From Nonomuraea longispora (lineage in GTDB: Bacteria > Actinomycetota > Actinomycetes > Streptosporangiales > Streptosporangiaceae), in assembly GCF_004348345.1 (NCBI RefSeq), contig NZ_SMJZ01000053.1, positions 1 through 45,876 on the forward strand: a stretch of 45,876 nt of DNA. Direction: 5' to 3'. Shown here piece by piece: positions 1 through 7,182 of this stretch. The position numbers were made by a program, and so were the translations under genes. Every line of letters starts with the position of its first letter. Position 1 is the first letter of the stretch. The notes below the pieces were generated by a model that saw only the letters and a list, made by a program, of their open reading frames with translations, searched no databases and was not told the DNA's origin.

Positions 1-65
1 GGGTGCGTCCGGGGCGGGGAGGATGGGCCATCGCGCGTCTCCTTGATCGCTGGGGATCCGGCAGG

Positions 66-443
66 CTAGCGGCGCCACTTCTCCATGAGCCAGGCGCAGA
101 CCTGCGGCTCGGTCATCTCGGGGAACTCCGCGACGAACGCGGCGAGCGCGCGCAGGGCCTCGTCGCGGTCGAGACCCTGTGCCAGGGCGGCGTTCAGGTA
201 GTCCTGGCGGGCCGCGGACGGACGGCCGCCGCCCGCGCCCCTGCCGGGCAGGCCGTCGCGCCATCGCACGATCTCCTGCACCCGGTCGGGACGCCAGCCG
301 GGCGCGCCGTCGATCTCGACGTCGGGCTCGGGGAACGGGTGATCGGAGTCTCCCGGATAGCGGGAGCGCCATTTGTGCACCGCGTGCCGGGTCACTCCCA
401 GCGCCTCGGCGATGCCGAGAACGCCCAGGTAGTGCTCGGTCAT
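66..443 (-). CDS. Small helix-turn-helix DNA-binding protein
   Basis: The 125-residue product begins with a MerR/excisionase-like helix-turn-helix at about residues 5-25 (LGVLGIAEALGVTRHAVHKW). A Trp-Arg-Pro-Asp segment follows and could be a wing. The C-terminal half is an Ala/Glu-rich helical region ending in WLMEKWRR. I chose the ATG at 443; an upstream in-frame extension is rich in Arg and Cys and does not look like protein. The gene lies downstream of the large subtilase-like gene on the same strand, separated by about 150 bases that hold a long inverted repeat. A local DNA-binding role is likely from the fold. The target is unknown, and I cannot assign it to a named regulator family. 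Confidence 0.7.
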   Translation of the reverse strand: MTEHYLGVLGIAEALGVTRHAVHKWRSRYPGDSDHPFPEPDVEIDGAPGWRPDRVQEIVRWRDGLPGRGAGGGRPSAARQDYLNAALAQGLDRDEALRALAAFVAEFPEMTEPQVCAWLMEKWRR

Positions 444-519
444 GGTGCCAACTCGGTCTTTCCTGCCTCCTCCGCGGATCTCATTACTACCACGACGGGC
501 AGAAGCACCCGCGCGGCAA

Positions 520-589
520 AAACATCGTCTCTGGCGGAGACAGACTTTATCCGGATCCGTAATCTTCGTCAACGCCGGAGACGATGTTT
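520..589. repeat. 17-bp inverted repeat between the subtilase-like and HTH genes
   Basis: The left arm is AAACATCGTCTCTGGCG (520-536). The right arm is CGCCGGAGACGATGTTT (573-589). They are reverse complements at 16 of 17 positions, with a 36-base interval that includes ATCCGGAT. The right arm ends 4 bases before the stop codon of the subtilase-like gene. Read on the minus strand the second arm runs into five T residues, so it could be a large-loop terminator. It could also be a paired binding site. Confidence 0.6.
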
Positions 590-593
590 CGGG

Positions 594-3500
594 TCAGCGG
601 GTCCCGTACGCCCGGATCACCTCCTGCGTGACCGTCGAGCCCGCGGCGTCCGAGGCGGTCACCCGCAGCGACACCACGCCCGGCGCGGGCCGCTCGATGG
701 TGGCCGCGTACGTGCCGTGGCCCGTGTCGCGCAGCCGGCGGGCGGGACGCCAGGTCCTGCCGTCGTCCGACGACGTCTCAAGGCTCACCTTCCTGATCGG
801 GTGGCCCTGCGCGCCCGCCTGGTGGGACACGGTCAGGCCGAGCCTGGTCGAGGCGGTGCGGTTGCGCAGGTCGACGGGCGCGTCGTACGCCACGGCCAGC
901 AGCGGCAGCCTGACCGGATCGCCCTCGGCATGCTCCGAGTCGAACGTCCACACCGTCCTCGTCCTGGTGGACAGGCGAGCCCAGGAGGAGCGGTTCTCCA
1001 CGGTGTACTCCACGCGGTAGCCGGCCCGCTCCGGCGGCAGCACGATCCGGCCTGAACCACCCGTTTGTGTCCTGCCGATCAGTTCGTCACCCTTGTAGAT
1101 ACGCCAGTCCGAGACGTATCCGTGCGGGAACGGGTCGGTCGGCCGGCTGCCGGTGTTCCCCTCGGCGTCGACGAAGGCGCGCATGTCCACGGTCAGCACG
1201 TCGCCCTGCCGCTGCGTGGGCGAGTCCGCCGCGAACCCCGGCGCCACCGGATGCCTCAGCCACGTGCGCTCGATCCGCTCGCCCGCCCGGTAGCCGCGCG
1301 TGGCGTCCCTGACGGTCATCACGCCCTGCTTGTCCTCAGGGAAGATCGCGTTGTACGACCGCTCCGGCATGTCGGCCGCGCTGTGCCACCGGACGCCGGG
1401 GGCCGGGCTCAGGTAGTCGGTCCGTACGCGCGGCGCCCTGGCCACTGTCCTGGACGAGTCCCACGAGAAGTTCTCCCACGGCATCCAGCCGTACTTGACC
1501 TCGGAGAGCGTGACATCGTCGGTCAGCTGAGCGTGGAAGGCCGTGTCCACGCGGGCCAGCGAACGTTGCGCCGCCACGTACGACGGCCGCTTCCTGACCC
1601 GGCCCTCCTCGCTCAGGTACAGGTCGTAGACGTAAGGGCTGGCCACGACGCCCTTGGCGACGACCTGGACGCGCCGGCGGCTCGCCCGCTCGGCCAGCCG
1701 TTCGCCCTCCGGCTCCGCGAGCGTCACCGTCGGCACGGTGAGCAGGCTCTCGTTCCCTGTCACGTGCGTGTCGCCGTAGATCGCCACCATGCGGGCGCCG
1801 GCCGCTCCCGCCGCGTTGGCGAGGGCCGAGACGGAGGCGCCGGGCGTGCGGCGGATCAGCGCCAGCCGGCCGCGCAGGTCAAGGCCCTTGAGCGCGCCGT
1901 CACCGGCGTCGGCGACCGTCAGCACCGCGGTCCCGTCGAGCCGCGGGTACTGCGTGGACCGGTTGCTGAAGTAGACCGGATCGACGTATCTGGGATGGAG
2001 GTCGACGCCGGGCGTCCGCATGGTGATCGCCGGGGCCTCCAGCCGCCACCGCGTGGCCACGGCGAACTCACCCTTGCTCACCGTGCCGGTGGGCTGCAGG
2101 TAGTAGTTCTCCTCCAGGCGGCCATCCAGGAGGAAGCTCTCCGTGTGCCTGGGGCCCTTCACCGGCAGCCTCGTGTGGACGAGCTTGGTGGCCGCGCCGC
2201 GGTTGCGCGCGGTGCGGTGGCCAGGCGTGTCGATCCTCACCGCGACCGCCTTGCGCGCGTCGAGCACGACGTGGGTGTCGCGGGTGAGCTTCATCTCCGG
2301 ATAACCGGTGAAGCTCTGGTCGACGACGTCTCCGCGGCCTTGCCTGGTGGCTCCCGGGCGCAGGGTGTTGATGATGCCGAGGATCGAGTACGTGCCCGGC
2401 GGGACGAGCCAGCAGAACCCGTCGTCCGACTCGCACGGCCTGTCCGGGTCGCTCGGCAGGCCGCGGCCGAAGAGGGCGCCGTCGTCCACGTCGACCACGC
2501 TGGGCAGTACGCGGCTGGGCCGGCCGTCCCGCGCGACGGCGGACACCCGGAGCTCGACCCGCCGCTCCTCGACGTTGCCGGTCAGCAGCGTCCGCAGTGC
2601 GGCGCCGCCGGCGGGTGTCGCGACCAGTTCTGCGCGGGCCCAGCCCGCCGGCGTCCTGGCGGGGTCGAGCGTGACGTCCACTTGGCCCTTGCCGCCCGCG
2701 GGCAGGGTGAGCTCGGTCGCGGAGAGGGTGAACGGGGCGGCGGCGTCGAGGGCGACCGTGGCGGGTTCCGCGCCGAAGTTGCGGTAGGAGACCGTACGCG
2801 TCACCGGCTCGCCGGCGCCGGCCGTCGTGAGCCCGAAGTCGAGCACTGCGTCGCCGGCCAGCACCGTGCGCGCGAGCGCCCCTGCCACGTCGAGCCGGCC
2901 CGCGCCGCCCTCGTCCACGGGCACGCCGGGCAGCGCTTCCGAGCCGCCCACGAGCGCGGACCTGATCTCGGGAGCGGTGATGCCTGGCCTGGCCTGGCGC
3001 AGCAGCGCGGCGGCGCCCGCGGCGTACGACGCCGACAAGGCGGTCCCGGAGAAGCGGCCGTAGTGGTCGCCGACGGGCTCAGCGGGCTGGAGGTTCGCCG
3101 CGCTGGTCGAGACGACGCCTACGCCGGGCGCGCTCAGTTCGGGCTTGACCGCGCGGTGCAGGCCCACCGGCCCGTGGCCGGAGAACTCCGCCGGCTCGCC
3201 GTTGGCGTCCACGGCTCCGACCGTGAGCGCGGCCGGGGCGTCCGCAGGACTGTCGACGCAGGCCTCGCAGCCCCGGTCGCCCGTGCTCATGACGAAGAGC
3301 GTGCCGTTCCTGGCGGTCAGCTCGTTGACGGCGTCGGTGAGCGGGCCGCCCTGGCCGGGGACGCTCACCGCCATCGTCACGACGTCGGCGCCCGCCTCCC
3401 CCGAGGCCCACTCCATGCCGGCGATGGCCCAGGAGGCGAGCCCGCCGCCGGAGCCGTCGATGACCTTGCCGTTGAGCAGCCGCGCGCCGGGAGCGACGCC

Positions 3501-4298
3501 CGTGTACGTGCCTCCGGACGACGCGCCGCTGCCCGCGATGACGCCCGCCATGGCCGTGCCGCTGCCGTACCGGTCGACCCCGTCGCCGTCGTAGGTGAAG
3601 TCGCGCGCGCCCGCGACCTTGCCCGCCAGGTCGGGGTGGCCTGCGTCGATCCCGCTGTCGAGGACGGCGACGGTGGTGCCGGCGCCGGCGCCGTCGGCCG
3701 CCGCCCTCGCCGCCGCCCCGGCGGTGGACGCGCTGGTGACCGGCCGTACGGTGATCTTTCGGTCCAGCCAGATCTTGTCCACGCCCGCGGCCAGGCCGGC
3801 CGCGAACGTGGCGGCGTCCTTCTTGGCGAGCTTGACCGCGGTCGCGCCGATGCTCTCCAGCCGGGTGACGGCCGTCAGCCCGGTCGGAGGCGCGGCGCCC
3901 GCGCCCTGCCGCACGATCAGCGGGATGGAGCCGGTCTGCTGGTCGGTGTAGCCCTGGGCGGCCAGCGAGGTCACGTTGAACAGCGCGGGGTCGAGCTTCT
4001 CCGGCACGAGGGCCGCCACGTCGGCGGGCACCACGGACAACTCGCCGCCGTGGTCCACCATCCGGAAGCCGGAACGTGCCGGGTCTCGCGGGGTCACGCT
4101 CGCCCGCTGCCTGCCGTCCTCGCCGACGGTGATGTGCACCTTGTCACCGGTGATCAGCGTGACGTCGTAGTCGCGCGGGCGCTCGGCCGGTAAGAGCGCG
4201 GGCACGGCGTCGGCCCGCGCTCCCGGCACCGGTGTCACGCCCATCGCCAGCACGGCCGCGACCGCGGCCCCTCGCCGGACCCATCGACCAGGCCACAT
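594..4298 (-). CDS. Secreted S8 subtilase-fold protein with degenerate active site (probable pseudoprotease)
   Basis: This 1,234-residue protein has a Sec signal peptide (about 1-30, ending ARADA). A propeptide-like region follows, then a subtilase domain (about 205-435), an Ig/Fn3-like stretch, a protease-associated-like segment (LDLRGRLALIRR) and C-terminal beta-domains. The Asp motif VAVLDSGIDAGHPDL is intact (Asp214). The His motif, usually GHGTHVAG, reads GSGTAMAG, so His is Ser246. The Ser motif, usually GTSMAAPHVAG, reads GTALSASYAAG, so Ser is Ala420. The oxyanion Asn is Asp341 (STGDRG). I checked these codons on the DNA. The ATG at 4298 was chosen because GGAGG lies 6 bases upstream and it starts directly with the signal peptide. 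Size and layout match large actinomycete secreted subtilases, but peptidase activity is unlikely. A binding, scaffold or inhibitor role is inference. Confidence 0.88.
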   Translation of the reverse strand: MWPGRWVRRGAAVAAVLAMGVTPVPGARADAVPALLPAERPRDYDVTLITGDKVHITVGEDGRQRASVTPRDPARSGFRMVDHGGELSVVPADVAALVPEKLDPALFNVTSLAAQGYTDQQTGSIPLIVRQGAGAAPPTGLTAVTRLESIGATAVKLAKKDAATFAAGLAAGVDKIWLDRKITVRPVTSASTAGAAARAAADGAGAGTTVAVLDSGIDAGHPDLAGKVAGARDFTYDGDGVDRYGSGTAMAGVIAGSGASSGGTYTGVAPGARLLNGKVIDGSGGGLASWAIAGMEWASGEAGADVVTMAVSVPGQGGPLTDAVNELTARNGTLFVMSTGDRGCEACVDSPADAPAALTVGAVDANGEPAEFSGHGPVGLHRAVKPELSAPGVGVVSTSAANLQPAEPVGDHYGRFSGTALSASYAAGAAALLRQARPGITAPEIRSALVGGSEALPGVPVDEGGAGRLDVAGALARTVLAGDAVLDFGLTTAGAGEPVTRTVSYRNFGAEPATVALDAAAPFTLSATELTLPAGGKGQVDVTLDPARTPAGWARAELVATPAGGAALRTLLTGNVEERRVELRVSAVARDGRPSRVLPSVVDVDDGALFGRGLPSDPDRPCESDDGFCWLVPPGTYSILGIINTLRPGATRQGRGDVVDQSFTGYPEMKLTRDTHVVLDARKAVAVRIDTPGHRTARNRGAATKLVHTRLPVKGPRHTESFLLDGRLEENYYLQPTGTVSKGEFAVATRWRLEAPAITMRTPGVDLHPRYVDPVYFSNRSTQYPRLDGTAVLTVADAGDGALKGLDLRGRLALIRRTPGASVSALANAAGAAGARMVAIYGDTHVTGNESLLTVPTVTLAEPEGERLAERASRRRVQVVAKGVVASPYVYDLYLSEEGRVRKRPSYVAAQRSLARVDTAFHAQLTDDVTLSEVKYGWMPWENFSWDSSRTVARAPRVRTDYLSPAPGVRWHSAADMPERSYNAIFPEDKQGVMTVRDATRGYRAGERIERTWLRHPVAPGFAADSPTQRQGDVLTVDMRAFVDAEGNTGSRPTDPFPHGYVSDWRIYKGDELIGRTQTGGSGRIVLPPERAGYRVEYTVENRSSWARLSTRTRTVWTFDSEHAEGDPVRLPLLAVAYDAPVDLRNRTASTRLGLTVSHQAGAQGHPIRKVSLETSSDDGRTWRPARRLRDTGHGTYAATIERPAPGVVSLRVTASDAAGSTVTQEVIRAYGTR

Positions 4299-4516
4299 CA
4301 CATTCCTCCATATGTACGTCATTTCAGCCGGTCCAATGTGACACAACCTTGCTGGTCATGGGGCTTCAAGGCTTGGCGAGGTTCGGTCATGTCAGGAACC
4401 AGCCACGGACCAGCCGAGGGTGAAAAGCTGGTGTTGTCCCGATGCGGACACAACTGTCAACCAAATGCCGTCGTGCGCCGTCTCCTCTTGCGCACCATCT
4501 GCCTCAAGGAGCCGCC

Positions 4517-5311
4517 TTGCGCGTACGACTGGCCGTCCCGGCCTTAGCCCTGGCCCTCGCGTACGCCGCGCTGCCCTCGGCGGCGCACGCCGACACGGTG
4601 GCGTACACGTGCGAAACCACCGCGACGGGCATGCGACAGCAGATCAGCCTCGACATCGAGCTGACGGTGCCCACGGACGCCACGGTGGGCACGCAGATGA
4701 CGATCGGCTGGCGCGGCTCCTACGTCGGTTCCGCCCGCCTGCTCGCCCCCACGACCGGTCTGGACGGGCTCAAGATGTACGCCTACGCCGGCATCAGCGG
4801 CATCGACCGGCTGACCTCCGCGACGGGAGCCGGCGAGCTCGGCACCGTCACTCCGGGCCAGGCGATCACGCTGCCCGCGACCACCGTCGAGATGAGGACC
4901 ACCGCGACCTCCCCGGGCACGGGCACGGTGCACGCGGCCGCCGTCAACTTCGGCCCCACTCCCCAGCAGCGGGTGATCGAGTGCGAGGTCACCGACAAGG
5001 ACTCGCTCCAGGAATATCCCCTCACCGTCCCGGGAACCGGGGAGTCCACCAGCCCCAGCCCTGACGAGACCACCGGCTCGCCGACGCCCGACCCGGACAC
5101 CTCCACCCCGGAGGACACGACCACCAGCCCGGCCCCCACCACGACGAAAACCGTGACGGAGACCCCCGAGGGCGGCGTGGCGACCGGAGGCGGCGGCATG
5201 GCGGGGCCCGACGGCCGGTTGCTGGTGGCGACGGGGTTGCTGGTGGTCCTCGCCGCCACCGGCGGTCTGTGGTTGCGCCGGCCCGCCCGGCGAACGCCAA
5301 ATAGCCCGTAA
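4517..5311 (+). CDS. Secreted protein with Thr/Pro-rich linker and C-terminal membrane anchor
   Basis: I chose a TTG start at 4517 because AAGGAG lies 5 bases upstream and the product then starts with a clean signal peptide (about 25 residues, ending PSAAHA). An in-frame ATG at 4442 has no good ribosome-binding site and would put a charged tail before the signal. The 264-residue protein has a beta-rich domain (about 27-165) containing Cys pairs, in a style seen in actinobacterial DUF6801-like exported proteins; that assignment is tentative. A low-complexity Thr/Pro/Ser linker follows (about 180-225), then a hydrophobic segment and an Arg-rich tail, giving a type I surface topology. It has no LPXTG sortase motif. 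It is divergent from the subtilase-like gene. Function unknown. Confidence 0.72.
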   Translation: MRVRLAVPALALALAYAALPSAAHADTVAYTCETTATGMRQQISLDIELTVPTDATVGTQMTIGWRGSYVGSARLLAPTTGLDGLKMYAYAGISGIDRLTSATGAGELGTVTPGQAITLPATTVEMRTTATSPGTGTVHAAAVNFGPTPQQRVIECEVTDKDSLQEYPLTVPGTGESTSPSPDETTGSPTPDPDTSTPEDTTTSPAPTTTKTVTETPEGGVATGGGGMAGPDGRLLVATGLLVVLAATGGLWLRRPARRTPNSP

Positions 5312-5342
5312 AGTGCGCAACCGCGACATAGTGATTATTTGG

Positions 5343-5361
5343 CAAGGTTAGCCTAACCTAT
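5343..5361 (+). promoter_or_regulatory. Iron box (IdeR/DmdR-type operator)
   Basis: The 19-mer CAAGGTTAGCCTAACCTAT matches the actinobacterial iron-box consensus TTAGGTTAGGCTAACCTAA except at its ends and centre. It has perfect 7-bp arms (AGGTTAG and CTAACCT) around one central base. It ends 4 bases before the ATG of the importer ATPase gene. The embedded TAACCT (5354-5359) fits a -10 box (TAnnnT) 6 bases before that ATG, so the operator probably covers a leaderless promoter and blocks it when iron is plentiful. Confidence 0.88.
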
Positions 5362-5365
5362 CCTC

Positions 5366-6184
5366 ATGACCGAGGAGATCTCTCTGCGCGGGGCGGAGCT
5401 ATGCCTCAGCTACCACGGAACCACCGTGGTCGAGGACGGCCGCATCGCGCTGCGGCCCGGCCGCGTCACCGCGCTGGTGGGGCCGAACGGCAGCGGCAAG
5501 TCCACGCTGCTGCGCGCTCTGGCCCGCCTGCACCGCCCTGACCGCGGCACGGTGACGCTGGCCGACGGCGCCTCCGCGCTCGACCTGTCGGCCCGCGACT
5601 TCGCGCGGCGCGTGACGCTCCTGGCGCAGAGCCGCCCCACTCCCGGCGGCGTGCAGGTCCGCGACGTCGTCGGGTACGGCCGCCACCCCTACAGGGGGCG
5701 CTGGAGAGCCGGCGACCCCGGCGGCGCCAAGGCCGTCCGCCGGGCGATGGAGCTGACCGGCGTGACGGCGATGGCCGGACGTCCCGTCGACGAGCTGTCC
5801 GGCGGCGAACTGCAGCGCGTGTGGCTGGCCACCTGCCTCGCGCAGGACACCGGCGTGCTGCTGCTCGACGAGCCCACCACGTTCCTCGACCTGCGCTACC
5901 AGGTCGAGCTGCTGGAACTCGTCCGCGACCTGGCCGACGAGCACGGCGTGGCGATCGGCGTCGTGCTGCACGACCTCAACCAGGCCGCCGAGATCGCCGA
6001 CCACGTCGTGCTCCTGAGGGAGGGCCGGGTCCTCGCCGACGGCCCGCCCGCGCAGGTCCTCACCGAGGACCGGCTCAGCGACACGTACGGCATCCGCATC
6101 GAGGTCAGCCACGACCCCAGGACGGGGACCGTGATCACCCGGCCGATCGGCCGGCACACCCGAGACGTCCCCGCCACGACATGA
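5366..6184 (+). CDS. Iron-siderophore ABC transporter ATP-binding protein (FecE/FhuC type)
   Basis: This 272-residue cytoplasmic ATPase should power Fe(III)-siderophore import. It has Walker A GPNGSGKST (39-47), signature LSGGE (144-148), Walker B LLLDEP (165-170) and a switch His in VLHDLNQAAEIADHV (about 202). The Q-loop region and the GYGRHPYRGRW segment are typical of the FecE/FhuC/BtuD branch. It is the first gene of an importer operon. Its stop overlaps ATGA with the next gene's upstream ATG. There is no room for a Shine-Dalgarno sequence because the iron box ends 4 bases before the ATG, so a leaderless mRNA is likely. The substrate cannot be read from the sequence, but the iron box argues for a ferric siderophore. 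Confidence 0.93.
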   Translation: MTEEISLRGAELCLSYHGTTVVEDGRIALRPGRVTALVGPNGSGKSTLLRALARLHRPDRGTVTLADGASALDLSARDFARRVTLLAQSRPTPGGVQVRDVVGYGRHPYRGRWRAGDPGGAKAVRRAMELTGVTAMAGRPVDELSGGELQRVWLATCLAQDTGVLLLDEPTTFLDLRYQVELLELVRDLADEHGVAIGVVLHDLNQAAEIADHVVLLREGRVLADGPPAQVLTEDRLSDTYGIRIEVSHDPRTGTVITRPIGRHTRDVPATT

Positions 6185-6195
6185 CAGGAAGCACC

Positions 6196-7182
6196 ATGAC
6201 CTCACTGCGCAGCGCGTTGACGGCGCTCGCCGCGATCGTGACCCTCGGCGCCTGCGGCACCACCGAGGCCCCCGTCTCCGAGCAGGCCCCCTCCCCCGGC
6301 GGCTCGACCGCCGCCGCCGTGACCGTCACCGACGACCGCGGCAAGCAGGTCACCCTCGACCGCCCGGCGACCAGGGTCGTCAGCCTGGAATGGGGCGAGA
6401 CCGAGATGCTGGCCTCCCTCGGCGTCATGCCCGTGGGCGTGGCCGACGTGAAGGGCTACGCCACCTGGAACACCTCCATCAAGCTCGACGCCTCGGTCAA
6501 GGACGTCGGCAGCCGGCAGGAGCCCAGCGTCGACTCCATCAGCGCGCTCCAGCCCGACCTCGTCGTCATGGAGGCCGAACGCGACACGGCGCTGGTGAGC
6601 CAGCTGGAGAAGTTCGTGCCCGTGCTGGCGTTCAAGGGCAGCGACGCCAAGGACAACCTCAAGCGCATGCGCGACGACCTCGACAGGATCGCGGCCGCCG
6701 TCGGCAGAACCGCCGAGGCCGGCAAGCTCATGGCCGACTTCGACGCCGCGATGACCGCGGCCAAGGAGAAGATCGCCGCCGCCGGCGCCGCGGGCAAGCC
6801 CTTCGTCATGGCCGACGGGTGGAAGCAGGGCAGCACGATCTCGATCCGCCCCTTCGGCGAAGGCTCGCTCGTCTCCCAGGTCGCCATCCGCCTCGGGCTG
6901 AAGAACGCCTGGACCGGCAAGGTCGACGAGGTGTGGGGGCTCGGCGCCACCGACGTCGAGGGCCTGTCCGCGCTCAAGGACCCGGACATCCGCTTCTTCT
7001 ACAACGCCTCCGACGGCGTGGACGTGTTCGCCGACGGCCTGGAGGACAACGCCATCTGGAAGTCGTTGCCGTTCGTGGCCAAGGGGCAGGTCACCAAGCT
7101 GCCCGACGGCATCTGGACCTTCGGCGGGCCGCTGTCGTGCCGGCAGTACGCCGAGGCGCTGGTGAAGGCGTACGCGGGTTGA
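6196..7182 (+). CDS. Iron-siderophore ABC transporter substrate-binding lipoprotein
   Basis: This 328-residue periplasmic-binding-protein-like lipoprotein has a short signal peptide ending in a perfect lipobox LGAC (Cys at about residue 20). A Thr/Ser-rich linker and a FecB/FhuD/BtuF-type fold follow. The family landmarks are visible: an N-terminal DDRGKQVTLDRPATRVVSL strand, then SALQPDLVV, then a long connecting helix (about 140-185). I chose ATG 6196 because AGGAAG lies just upstream; ATG 6181 would overlap the ATPase stop as ATGA and is the alternative. It captures the ferric siderophore at the cell surface and delivers it to the fused permease encoded next, with which it overlaps by four bases. 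Confidence 0.92.
   Translation: MTSLRSALTALAAIVTLGACGTTEAPVSEQAPSPGGSTAAAVTVTDDRGKQVTLDRPATRVVSLEWGETEMLASLGVMPVGVADVKGYATWNTSIKLDASVKDVGSRQEPSVDSISALQPDLVVMEAERDTALVSQLEKFVPVLAFKGSDAKDNLKRMRDDLDRIAAAVGRTAEAGKLMADFDAAMTAAKEKIAAAGAAGKPFVMADGWKQGSTISIRPFGEGSLVSQVAIRLGLKNAWTGKVDEVWGLGATDVEGLSALKDPDIRFFYNASDGVDVFADGLEDNAIWKSLPFVAKGQVTKLPDGIWTFGGPLSCRQYAEALVKAYAG

Noticed and set aside
1065..4193. A very long open frame on the plus strand opposite the subtilase-like gene.
   Set aside because: It is a GC-skew shadow. Its translation is Arg/Gly/His-rich with no domain, while the minus strand has a ribosome-binding site, signal peptide and subtilase motifs.
4442..4516. ATG start 25 codons upstream of the chosen start of the secreted protein.
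   Set aside because: It has no ribosome-binding site and would place a charged, Cys-containing tail before the signal peptide. The TTG at 4517 has AAGGAG at the right distance.
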